From: UBA6170 sp034429975
Lineage (GTDB): Bacteria > Chloroflexota > Anaerolineae > Anaerolineales > Anaerolineaceae
Direction: 5' to 3'
DNA: 64,000 nucleotides
Assembly: GCA_034429975.1 (NCBI GenBank)
Contig: DAOUFM010000076.1
Location: 1-64,000 of the forward strand
In this document: piece after piece, positions 24,739 through 32,192 of the stretch
Numbering within the stretch: position 1 is the first letter of the stretch
Layout of the letters: the number at the start of each line of letters is the position of its first letter
The notes under the pieces: generated by a model
Told to the model about the DNA's origin: nothing
The model's input: the letters and a program-made list of their open reading frames with translations, nothing else
The model's database searches: none
Made by a program: the position numbers and the translations under genes

Positions 24739-25296
24739 TTAGACTTCCATTATTTCTTCAGTTTTTCTATCGCCGATTTGGTCAATTTCGCTAACGAAGC
24801 GGTCGATCACTTTCTGTAATTCTTCCTCAGCTTTTTTTAATTCATCTTCTGAAATTAACTTTTCTTTTTCAAACTCGCGCAATTCCTTGATAATATCACG
24901 CCTAACATTTCTACATGCGACCCGAGCGTCTTCAAGACGATTATTGGTTACTTTTACCAGTTCGCGCCTCCGCTCTTCGGTTAAAAATGGCAGGTTTAAT
25001 CGAATAACCTTCCCATCATTATTGGGTGTTAACCCAAGATCGGATGCAATGATAGCCCGTTCAATTGTTTTTATTGAAGAAGCATCGAAAGGTCGGATCA
25101 TTAGCTGCCGGGGTTCAGGAACACTGATCGTTGCCAATTGGTTTAATTGGGTTGGGGCACCGTAATATTCAACCAAAAGTTTATCAATTAATGCTGGATG
25201 TGCCCGACCAGTCCGAATTCCATTTAGATCTTCTTCAAGACTGATTATTGCTCCTTTCATTCGAGCTTCAGCGTCTTTGATTGTTTCTCTAATCAC
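24739..25296 (-). CDS. frr: Ribosome recycling factor
   Basis: A 185-residue RRF, normal length, which splits post-termination ribosomes with EF-G. Visible are the helix ETIKDAEARMKGAIISLEED, GIRTGRAHPALIDKLLVEYY, GAPTQLNQLATISVPEPRQL, and LPFLTEERRRELVKVTNNRL. Translation starts at GTG (25294-25296) behind a perfect AGGAGG ribosome site. It heads frr-uppS-cdsA; in many bacteria frr directly follows pyrH, which here lies about 10 kb away on the same strand. Confidence 0.95.
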   Translation of the reverse strand: MIRETIKDAEARMKGAIISLEEDLNGIRTGRAHPALIDKLLVEYYGAPTQLNQLATISVPEPRQLMIRPFDASSIKTIERAIIASDLGLTPNNDGKVIRLNLPFLTEERRRELVKVTNNRLEDARVACRNVRRDIIKELREFEKEKLISEDELKKAEEELQKVIDRFVSEIDQIGDRKTEEIMEV

Positions 25297-25426
25297 GGTT
25301 TCCTCCTGACAAATTGTATTGATAAAAATATTGCTTAATTTTAACGTATTTTGTGTTTTGAGTGTTTCAAATAAAGGATACCATTACTTGCGGTAGGACG
25401 GGTGTATATAAAACTCGAAAATATTA

Positions 25427-25632
25427 TTATAAATGATCATACACATAAAAAATGTAATCTTGCGCTTCTGTCCTCACTCCGAAATCGTATAGCAATCTGA
25501 GAAGTTGCGCCCGATGGTCAGTACCATTTGTATGAAATTTTCATAGGGCAGTGAAACGATATAACGATCCCATATCTTGCAATTCTCGCTGAAGTGATAC
25601 TCGTAAAGATGTCGAAATGCGTTTGCATCCAT
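25427..25632 (-). pseudogene. DinB-family pseudogene with internal deletion and frameshift
   Basis: The N-terminal piece (25632 to about 25525) reads MDANAFRHLYEYHFSENCKI and on to ENFIQ, the usual start of a DinB/YfiT-type four-helix metal-binding protein. The frame then runs into a foreign tail and stops at 25474. In another frame, 25525 to 25427 reads GTDHRAQLLRLLYDFGVRTE and ends YIFYVYDHL plus a stop. That is the C-terminus of the same family, with the third metal-ligand His in GTDHRAQ. Roughly 80-90 middle residues are missing and the halves are out of frame. The remaining parts of 25297-25811 carry the frr leader and the next promoter; I see nothing else there. Confidence 0.78.
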
Positions 25633-25757
25633 ACTGTGAATTTTCCATTTTTTTTGTTGCCAAAGAAACACAACCGTCAAAAAGATATTTTACTGTTAAA
25701 GGATACATTAAAATCAAAAATTTTCAAACAAAAGAGACAGTTAAAAAATATTCCTTA

Positions 25758-25794
25758 TTGACAAATCAGAATAAATGTTCTATATTTAGAACAT
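25758..25794 (+). promoter_or_regulatory. Consensus promoter with a 20-bp palindromic operator over the -10
   Basis: TTGACA (25758-25763), a 17-nt spacer and TATATT (25781-25786). The palindrome ATGTTCTA (25775-25782), TATT, TAGAACAT (25787-25794) is perfect and covers the -10 completely. A bound repressor would block RNA polymerase. No regulator gene adjoins it. Confidence 0.72.
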
Positions 25795-25811
25795 AATTTC
25801 TGGAGGATGCA

Positions 25812-26621
25812 ATGAACACAACATTTTCTCATTCAAACACGATCAATCAAAAAATTTACCATAAGAGTTACAGTAACAGTGACATTTCTCAATTAAACGA
25901 AGAAAAATTTACTTTTGAAGATTTGCAAACAATGGTTCCTTTTTTACCTGAAGTTACCGCTCTTTTAGGAAAAGCAGGCAGTATGCCAGTCCTTTTTGAC
26001 TTAGAAGATCCCAGACCTGGTTCAATAATCATCGCAAATGATCATTTGCCAGCAGCGAGAAAATTAATGACTATCATGATGAAATCACTCGTGACAAATT
26101 CCAGTTCATCCAATTTTCAATTTATTACGATCAGTCATTACCCGGAAAAGTGGATTGAAAACATCCAAAAGTTTGATTCACAATTTTTATATTGTGCCGG
26201 GGTAGCGGGAGATTATGAAAAAAGCACGGAGGATTGGATATTGTTCCTGGCAAAAAAAGCAGATGATCGCGTGCATGGAAGAAATACCGGACCCGCGGTT
26301 ATCGTCTTTCTTGATAATGCCGATTTATTAAATCAAATGGATGTCAGAATACGGCTTAATTTTGAATGGTTAATTAAATATGGAGCTCAGGTGAAGATCT
26401 GGGTTATTTCTGGCATAGAAATCAACCAAAACAATGTGAATATTCATCCGTTAAGGACATTTCAAACCAAAATATATGGTCATATCGATGAGCAGCTCTC
26501 GGCAAAATCGATGGATTTAATTCCATTTGAGATTGTAAAAAATTTAAAACCAGAGAGAAATTTTGTTACGAAAATCAGTTCAAATTGGTTAAGGTTCTGG
26601 GCACCGAAATTGCAAGGATAA
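25812..26621 (+). CDS. FtsK/SpoIIIE-like protein lacking a P-loop (function unknown)
   Basis: A 269-residue soluble protein I cannot name. After a variable N-terminus it has LFDLEDPRPGSIIIANDHLP (about 61-80). That looks like the start of an FtsK/SpoIIIE ATPase domain, except that the expected Gly-Ser-Gly-Lys-Thr is replaced by ANDHLPAARKL. Near residues 161-172 GPAVIVFLDNADLL resembles Walker B with Asp168 and Asp171. FEWLIKYGAQVKIWVISGIE then matches the strand and sensor region. It is therefore probably an ATPase-fold protein that no longer binds ATP in the normal way. GGAGG precedes the ATG, and the palindromic promoter 25758-25794 controls it together with the small gene downstream. Confidence 0.6.
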   Translation: MNTTFSHSNTINQKIYHKSYSNSDISQLNEEKFTFEDLQTMVPFLPEVTALLGKAGSMPVLFDLEDPRPGSIIIANDHLPAARKLMTIMMKSLVTNSSSSNFQFITISHYPEKWIENIQKFDSQFLYCAGVAGDYEKSTEDWILFLAKKADDRVHGRNTGPAVIVFLDNADLLNQMDVRIRLNFEWLIKYGAQVKIWVISGIEINQNNVNIHPLRTFQTKIYGHIDEQLSAKSMDLIPFEIVKNLKPERNFVTKISSNWLRFWAPKLQG

Positions 26622-26637
26622 AAACAGTTGGAGGATT

Positions 26638-26859
26638 ATGGTTTTAGGAATGATTTGGTCTGATAATGACCCAAAAAGAAATATTAATGAAAAAATTCAA
26701 TTAGCAACCCGGTTTTATTTTCAAAAATTTGGAAATGAACCAACGCTTTGTTTTCTTCATCCTAATTTTAAAGATATCACTTTCGCAAATAATATGGAAG
26801 TTAAGATCGAATTCAACCAGGGATTATCTCCTAATCAAATATGGGTGGGCATCAAGTAA
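26638..26859 (+). CDS. Small protein partnered with the FtsK-like gene (function unknown)
   Basis: A 73-residue protein with no recognised family. It starts 16 nt after the FtsK-like gene behind a GGAGG ribosome site, so it is a real, co-transcribed gene. It has a short strand (MVLGMIWSDND), a helix rich in charged and aromatic residues (EKIQLATRFYFQKFGNEP), and two further short strands ending in NQIWVGIK. No Cys pair, signal peptide or membrane helix is present. The compact alpha/beta look would fit a partner or adaptor of the FtsK-like protein; that is inference. Confidence 0.6.
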   Translation: MVLGMIWSDNDPKRNINEKIQLATRFYFQKFGNEPTLCFLHPNFKDITFANNMEVKIEFNQGLSPNQIWVGIK

Positions 26860-26875
26860 TAAAATCATCTTTGAG

Positions 26876-27526
26876 CTATTTTCTTTTAATGATATTTGTC
26901 ATATCCAGGTTTAATTCTTTATAACCATAACAATTGACAATTTGAGTATGATGATAGAGTGATGAAGTGATAGCATCATTTCGATAAACATGAATATGAC
27001 CATGTAAATGATAAACCGGTTTAAAGACCTTCAGAAGCCAGAGAAATGCTTTAATCCCTTGATGAGGTAAGTCATCCTGATCGTGAATTTTCCAGGGTGG
27101 GGCGTGGGAAATAAAAATATCAAGAAACCGGCCGTAGCGCAGCTTGTTGTAGATAAAACGGGGAATAAGACGAAAAACGAATGCCCACATTTCAGATTGG
27201 GTATATTGAAATGCGCCCAGATTGTAACGCAATGAACCTTCAATACCAGCTAGTAATACACCAGTATCGTCGGTTACTCCATGTTTATGAATATTTTTAG
27301 CGCCCCACGGAAAATTACGTTCACCTGCAGAAGTAAATTCAATTTTTTTGGCGTGATTTCCATTTACATAGTAAAGGGGAATATTAAGCATTGAGATCAT
27401 ATATTCCAAATAGTAATAGGGTAAATCACCGCAACTGATGATGAGGTCAACATTCGAAAACCGATCGGCTATTTGAGGGTGGTACAGGAATCCTAACTCA
27501 ACATCGCTCACTGCAAGTATTTTCAT
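26876..27526 (-). CDS. Calcineurin-like metallophosphoesterase with altered first motif
   Basis: A 216-residue phosphoesterase of the YfcE/cyclic-nucleotide-like size class, substrate unknown. The metal motifs are VSDVELGF at residues 6-13 (normally D-x-H; here Asp8-Val-Glu10), CGDLPYYYLEY (Asp34), GNHA (Asn57, His58), FISHAPPW, and HLHGHIHVY. Replacing the first His by Glu keeps a possible ligand but changes the site chemistry; I have an impression of similar variants in Chloroflexota but cannot check it. It lies 67 nt after acpS on the same strand and converges on the 73-residue gene with a 16-nt gap. Confidence 0.82.
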   Translation of the reverse strand: MKILAVSDVELGFLYHPQIADRFSNVDLIISCGDLPYYYLEYMISMLNIPLYYVNGNHAKKIEFTSAGERNFPWGAKNIHKHGVTDDTGVLLAGIEGSLRYNLGAFQYTQSEMWAFVFRLIPRFIYNKLRYGRFLDIFISHAPPWKIHDQDDLPHQGIKAFLWLLKVFKPVYHLHGHIHVYRNDAITSSLYHHTQIVNCYGYKELNLDMTNIIKRK

Positions 27527-27593
27527 CCTATTAATTTTACCTGCTAACCCCGTAAATATTTAATTGATAAAAATATTAAGCAAAAAATAGCAT

Positions 27594-27953
27594 TCACGAT
27601 GCGATCACAAAGGCAATCGCCAACGTTTTGTTATGTGAAATGCTAAGCGCCCATTGGGTAATTTTTAATTCTGCTTCTTTATTTTTTGCATTCCCATGCA
27701 GGAATAGAACAGGTTGACCCTCTTCACCTCTCAAAATCTCAATATCCTTCCAACGAATCGCGCCAATTCCAGTACCAAGTGCTTTTGCTACTGCCTCTTT
27801 GGCAGCAAATCGACCGGCCAGGCAAGTATTATTGCTGTCGCAAAGGGTTTGTTCTGCTTTTGTGAAGACCCGCTGAATAAAACGCTCTCTAATTTTAGGA
27901 TCAATTTTGGCTAATCGATCAATTTCTATTATGTCAACACCATTTCTCATCAT
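27594..27953 (-). CDS. acpS: Holo-[acyl-carrier-protein] synthase
   Basis: A 119-residue AcpS that transfers phosphopantetheine from CoA to acyl carrier protein. It has the two hallmark motifs: NGVDIIEIDRL with the Mg-binding Asp, and GRFAAKEAVAKALGTGI with the catalytic Glu and Lys. The length is normal. It starts 2 nt after the M16 peptidase stop, with AGGAA upstream, so it is co-translated with the peptidase pair. A second ATG follows the first. Confidence 0.93.
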   Translation of the reverse strand: MMRNGVDIIEIDRLAKIDPKIRERFIQRVFTKAEQTLCDSNNTCLAGRFAAKEAVAKALGTGIGAIRWKDIEILRGEEGQPVLFLHGNAKNKEAELKITQWALSISHNKTLAIAFVIAS

Positions 27954-27955
27954 TT

Positions 27956-29233
27956 TTAAGTTCCTGCACTGATAATTACCAGGTTTTGTGGGTCAAGATA
28001 TTTTTTAGACACCTCTAAAATGTGTTCTCTTGAAATTTTGGAGATTGCCAGAGGAAATTCTCTAAGATGATTCAAGCCTAATTGGTAGCGTTCCATTCGT
28101 ACGATGGCATTGGCTACCCCGATATTTGATTCGATCGAAAGAGGAATTAATCCTATGATATTTGCTTTGGAATCCTCCAGTTCCTGTTGAGTGACGAATT
28201 CTGTTACAAACTTTTCGATTTCATTAATTATCAGATTAATTGTCTGTTCTAAATTTCCAGGATGAACCCCCGCTGAGATTTCCCATGTACCGGCGCTTTG
28301 CCAGGCATTCAGCGATGTTGACGCATAATATGCCAAGCCAGATTTTGCCCGAACCGCATCTCCAATTCTTCCCATCATCCCAAATTGACCTAAAATATTA
28401 TTACCAACTGAAACAGCCATAAAATCCGGAGAAGTTCTGGAAGGTCCGTAACTGCCCATAATCAGGTCAGTTTGAGGTTTGTCTGAAATTGAAATATGTT
28501 CCCGGTAAGCAATTTTATTAAGTGGAACTGGTTGTATCGGCGATGGAGCGATCCAGTTTGGATTATCCCAATCTCCAAGTTCTTGATTAATTAACTCGAC
28601 GACCTTAAGATGGTCCACCGCACCAACAATTACGATTACCATTCCTCTCGGACCGTAATAATTGTGATGGAATTTGATAAGATCTGATCTTTTAATTTGG
28701 CGAATAGTTTCAAGTGTGCCTTCCTCAGAACTACCATATGGATGGTTTGGGAATAGAATTTCATCAAACCTGAAGGAAGCTCGGTCAGCAGTATCCTGTT
28801 CTCTCATTTGTAACGCAGTATCAACTTGGGATAACAAGATTTTTAATTGAGCTGGAGGAAAAATAGGTTTGCGCACAGCATGAGATAATGTTTTGATTAA
28901 AAGAGGTAAATCTTCTGACAGAGATTTACCTCCAAAGCCAATCGTTTGGATACTACTACCGAAACCAATCGAAGCTCCTGCGGTTTCCAGTTCCTGAAAT
29001 ATTCTTTTATAACCGAAGTCTTTTGAACCACGCATGAGCGCATAGGAGGTGATTAAACTAAGGCCTTGTTTGTTAGCCGGGTCTTGAAGTGAACCGCCTA
29101 ATAAATAGCCACTTATCACAACTGACGGACTATTAAAATCGGATTTCGTTAAAACAATAATACCATTCGGAAGTACAAACCGATTGATATTATCTTCTCC
29201 GGGCAGGTGGTTCCAATAATTATTCAGGATCAT
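27956..29233 (-). CDS. M16-family peptidase-like protein, zinc motif missing
   Basis: A 425-residue M16 (pitrilysin/processing-peptidase-like) protein. Both half-domains are present, including NHPYGSSEEGTLETIRQIKR and FHHNYYGPRGMVIVIVGAVD. Where active members have HxxEH it has SLITSYALMRGS, so no zinc can bind. It overlaps the active M16 gene by 4 nt (ATGA). It therefore looks like the non-catalytic partner of an alpha/beta heterodimer like that of mitochondrial and other bacterial M16B pairs. The C-terminal half has the SAGTWEISAGVHPGN strand and Tyr pattern typical of substrate-gripping. Confidence 0.86.
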   Translation of the reverse strand: MILNNYWNHLPGEDNINRFVLPNGIIVLTKSDFNSPSVVISGYLLGGSLQDPANKQGLSLITSYALMRGSKDFGYKRIFQELETAGASIGFGSSIQTIGFGGKSLSEDLPLLIKTLSHAVRKPIFPPAQLKILLSQVDTALQMREQDTADRASFRFDEILFPNHPYGSSEEGTLETIRQIKRSDLIKFHHNYYGPRGMVIVIVGAVDHLKVVELINQELGDWDNPNWIAPSPIQPVPLNKIAYREHISISDKPQTDLIMGSYGPSRTSPDFMAVSVGNNILGQFGMMGRIGDAVRAKSGLAYYASTSLNAWQSAGTWEISAGVHPGNLEQTINLIINEIEKFVTEFVTQQELEDSKANIIGLIPLSIESNIGVANAIVRMERYQLGLNHLREFPLAISKISREHILEVSKKYLDPQNLVIISAGT

Positions 29234-30540
29234 TCGGTTTGAACACTTCTATTTTCTTCAGGTAGATAAATGCCGATCACCCTTTGATCAGGTCTCAGAT
29301 ATTTTTCAGCCACTTTTTGAATATCACTGGGAGTGATTTCATTCAATCGCATTAAATAATGGGTGTACCACGAATAGTCTGCAAACATTTCAGAAGCGCC
29401 TAACCAAAAAGCTTGGTTTGTTATATTTTCCATGCCATATGCAAATAAAGCTTTAGCTTGCTTGACGGCTCTTTCTAAATCTTTCCTTTTAATTTTTCTT
29501 TCAATTAACTGCTCGATTTGATGGCTTACAGTTTTTATTGCCTCATCTGGGTTTTGAGCAGCATGTAAGGTAAGTGAAATTTCATAGTTATATGGGTCAA
29601 TCGTGGCTTGTAATCCACCACCCACACTGACAGCCAGGCGTTTATCAACTAATTTTCTGTATAACATACTGGTTTTATTTGAAATTCCACCAACACCGAA
29701 CATATTGATGCTGGCAGGACCGGACAATAAGCTATCTAGGATGGTATAAGCAAAGAAATCAGGGTCGGATGCTCCTGGAGCGCGATAAAGGATTTGAATA
29801 AAAATTACTTCGCCTGGTCCAGACATATTAATCTCTTTCAAGCCATTAATGCTGTATTCAGGCTTAATGAAAGAAATTTCTGGTTTTGGTTGAGTTGGTA
29901 TGGAAAATAAATCCCCTAATTTTTTAATCATTTTCTTCGTCTCAAAATCACCGGCAATCGTAATCAGTGCATTGGATGGTTGATAATAGGTCTGATAATA
30001 TTGATAAAGATCATCTCGCTGAAGAGAATTCAAGTCCTCCAATCTGCCCACGATTTCATTTCTGTATGGATGATGAATAAAGGATGCAAAATTAACGGCT
30101 GCATCGAGACGTAAAAAAGGCTCATTTTCTTTTCCTTCTTTTTCGGCAATAATGACACCGCGTTCAGATTCAACTTCAGAAGGATCAAATAAACTATTAG
30201 TCATGCGATCAGCTTCGATTTCAAGAGCGATATCGATTTTGTTGGCCGGCATGGTCGCGAAGTAAGAAGTCCAATCTAAAGAGGTGTAAGCATTAAAAAC
30301 TCCTCCTTCCCTGGAGATTACCCGATCCATCTGATTAGCTGAAAACTTCCCAGTCCCTTTGAATTGCATATGCTCAACCCAATGTGAAATGCCTGTATAG
30401 CCAGGTTTTTCATTTCTCATTCCAACCCGATACCATGTCCAAAAACTTACAATGGGATTAGAGTGGATTTCTTTTAATATAATCGTTAATCCATTAGCCA
30501 GTTCTACCTTGGTTGGAGTTTCAATTGATAGAAGGTCCAA
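29230..30540 (-). CDS. M16-family zinc peptidase, catalytic subunit
   Basis: A 436-residue M16B peptidase. The inverted zinc motif HxxEH is present as HWVEH (His53, Glu56, His57), and the distal Glu ligand is in ESERGVIIAEKEG about 76 residues on. The second domain has the usual NMFGVGGISNKTSMLYRKLV substrate-binding segment. No signal peptide is visible, so it probably works in the cytoplasm on peptides or misfolded fragments. It is first in a four-gene strand (M16 active, M16 inactive, acpS, phosphoesterase) and diverges from the ferredoxin reductase-like gene across 162 bp. Confidence 0.9.
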   Translation of the reverse strand: MDLLSIETPTKVELANGLTIILKEIHSNPIVSFWTWYRVGMRNEKPGYTGISHWVEHMQFKGTGKFSANQMDRVISREGGVFNAYTSLDWTSYFATMPANKIDIALEIEADRMTNSLFDPSEVESERGVIIAEKEGKENEPFLRLDAAVNFASFIHHPYRNEIVGRLEDLNSLQRDDLYQYYQTYYQPSNALITIAGDFETKKMIKKLGDLFSIPTQPKPEISFIKPEYSINGLKEINMSGPGEVIFIQILYRAPGASDPDFFAYTILDSLLSGPASINMFGVGGISNKTSMLYRKLVDKRLAVSVGGGLQATIDPYNYEISLTLHAAQNPDEAIKTVSHQIEQLIERKIKRKDLERAVKQAKALFAYGMENITNQAFWLGASEMFADYSWYTHYLMRLNEITPSDIQKVAEKYLRPDQRVIGIYLPEENRSVQTE

Positions 30541-30593
30541 AATCGTCCTTTAAATAATTGTTTTGATCAAAATAAATTTGTAAATAACTTTTC

Positions 30594-30641
30594 TTGAAGA
30601 TTTTTTAAAATTCATTATAGAATATATAAGGTATTTACCTT
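30594..30641 (+). promoter_or_regulatory. Promoter with palindrome near +1, upstream of the flavoprotein gene
   Basis: TTGAAG (30594-30599), a 16-nt spacer and TATAGA (30616-30621), then AAGGTA-TT-TACCTT at 30628-30641, a perfect 6-bp inverted repeat where transcription should begin. It sits in the 162-bp divergent region shared with the M16 operon. The palindrome could be an operator for either gene. Confidence 0.42.
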
Positions 30642-30702
30642 ACTTATTCAGATTATAATTATTATAATAGTCAATTGAATTTTGAATTCGAGGGATTAAA
30701 AA

Positions 30703-32061
30703 ATGAATAATTATTCATCTCGTAATGTTGCCATTATAGGGGCAGGACCGGCTGGAATTTTTGCAGCGAAGGAATTAATTAGTAAGGGTCATAATGTAAC
30801 ATTATTTAATCGGGATATTAAACCTGGTGGCTTGGCAGAATATGGAATTTACCCTACCAAACACAAAATGAAAGATGGCCTGAGAAAACAATTTTATGCC
30901 ATCATCGCAAATGAGAAAGTCAGTTACTTTGGAAATGTTACCATTGGAGAATCAGCAGATTTAACTATTGATGAGGTGCGAAGTCTGGGGTTTGATGCAA
31001 CCCTGGTTACTATTGGCGCTCAAGGCACGAATTGGTTGGGGATTCCAGGGGAAGATCTGATTGGCTCTTATCATGCAAAAAATATTGTTTATCATTACAA
31101 CCAGTTGCCACCTTTTAGTACAGGTAAATATCATATTGGAAAAAAAGTCGCCATCATTGGTGTTGGAAATGTGATGATGGATATTGCCCATTATTTGATT
31201 ACTGATAAAAAAGTTGATGTAGTTACAGCAATCGCTCGTCGTGGCCCGGCTGAAGTGAAATTTACTAAAAAAGAATTAGAGTATATTGTAAAAAACCTGG
31301 ATATGGATGACTATCTGGTGGAGATTGAGCATGCTACTCCGCTGATGAATGATTTAGGACAGGACCCATTAGAATCCGTAAAATTTATTCGGGCAGCTTA
31401 TCCAAATGGGGAGGATACCGGATCACCCACAATTTTCCGGATAAAATTTTTAGCTTCTCCAGTTCGGTTAATAGGGGATGAAAATAACCATGTTATTGGT
31501 ATGGAATTGGAAGGAAATACTCTGATCAATAGTAACGGAAATATTAAAGCCAGAGGGACTGGGAATATTACTTTTTTGGATGTTGATACAGTCATTTTTG
31601 CTGTAGGCGACGCAATTGACCAGAGTTTTGGTCTTCATTACCATAAAAATGAATATATAACCAATCCACAACCTCGTTTCCCGATTCATGGTATTTCCTA
31701 TGAAAGTTATAATCCCATTTCACAGGAAGTTGTGCCGGATGTATTTTTGGGAGGATGGGCGAGAAAATCAAGTGATGGTTTGGTCGGAAATGCCAGAAAA
31801 GATGGTGAAAATGCAGCTCAAGCAATGGATATGTATTTTCAGACATTAAATAATCTTTCCGCATATGACCAGAAGACGGTTGAAAACAAGATTCTAAATA
31901 AAATTAAAAAAATGATTACAAAAGAAGATTTGAATTCTCTTTTATTGGAAGAAGCCAGGATAGCGGTAGAAAATGGAATCCCGAGTTATAAATTTACCTC
32001 GAATGAAGAAATGTTAGAAATCATAGAACATAACCGCGCTCTGGTAAAACAACCCAAATAA
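30703..32061 (+). CDS. Ferredoxin-NADP reductase-like flavoprotein (adrenodoxin reductase type)
   Basis: A 452-residue two-nucleotide-fold oxidoreductase. The FAD site is VAIIGAGPAGIFAAKELISK near residue 10, and GGLAEYGIYPTKHKMK follows the usual reductase pattern. The NADP domain has VAIIGVGNVMMDIAHYL near residue 155 and RRGPAEVKFTKKEL, which matches FprA/adrenodoxin reductase. GDAIDQSFGL and GWARKSSDGLVGNARKDGE form the C-terminal FAD contacts. The last about 70 residues are an extra helical tail. It probably shuttles electrons between NADPH and ferredoxin. A GAGGGA ribosome site precedes the ATG. Confidence 0.82.
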   Translation: MNNYSSRNVAIIGAGPAGIFAAKELISKGHNVTLFNRDIKPGGLAEYGIYPTKHKMKDGLRKQFYAIIANEKVSYFGNVTIGESADLTIDEVRSLGFDATLVTIGAQGTNWLGIPGEDLIGSYHAKNIVYHYNQLPPFSTGKYHIGKKVAIIGVGNVMMDIAHYLITDKKVDVVTAIARRGPAEVKFTKKELEYIVKNLDMDDYLVEIEHATPLMNDLGQDPLESVKFIRAAYPNGEDTGSPTIFRIKFLASPVRLIGDENNHVIGMELEGNTLINSNGNIKARGTGNITFLDVDTVIFAVGDAIDQSFGLHYHKNEYITNPQPRFPIHGISYESYNPISQEVVPDVFLGGWARKSSDGLVGNARKDGENAAQAMDMYFQTLNNLSAYDQKTVENKILNKIKKMITKEDLNSLLLEEARIAVENGIPSYKFTSNEEMLEIIEHNRALVKQPK

Positions 32062-32094
32062 TACTAAAGCGATAACTTCTGTAAATAGTCAAAT

Positions 32095-32123
32095 TTGAAA
32101 CCAATGGGGGTTTTTGTTACACT
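32095..32123 (+). promoter_or_regulatory. Sigma70-type promoter of the 2-oxoacid dehydrogenase operon
   Basis: TTGAAA (32095-32100), a 17-nt spacer and TACACT (32118-32123), about 70 nt before the pdhA ATG. Confidence 0.6.
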
Positions 32124-32138
32124 GTTTTTAAAATTTAC

Positions 32139-32171
32139 ACATCTGGTTTTAGAATTTTCCAAACCAGATGT
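32139..32171 (+). repeat. Perfect 11-bp inverted repeat in the pdhA leader
   Basis: ACATCTGGTTT (32139-32149) and AAACCAGATGT (32161-32171) with an 11-nt loop. It begins about 9 nt after the expected start of transcription and ends just before the CAGGAGG ribosome site. There is no T-run, so it is not a terminator. An operator or a 5' stabilising hairpin are the options. Confidence 0.65.
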
Positions 32172-32192
32172 CTGCCTTCAGGAGGAAAATTA

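Noticed and set aside
25474..25680. 68-residue ORF as a real small gene
   Set aside because: It starts with out-of-family residues, carries only the N-terminus of a DinB protein, and ends in a frame-shifted tail. The true C-terminus is in another frame, so it is a pseudogene.
25775..25794. LexA/SOS box
   Set aside because: The site has GTTC and GAAC half-sites, but in the opposite order and with 8-nt spacing, unlike the Gram-positive GAAC-N4-GTTC box or the alphaproteobacterial GTTC-N7-GTTC. I kept it only as an unassigned operator.
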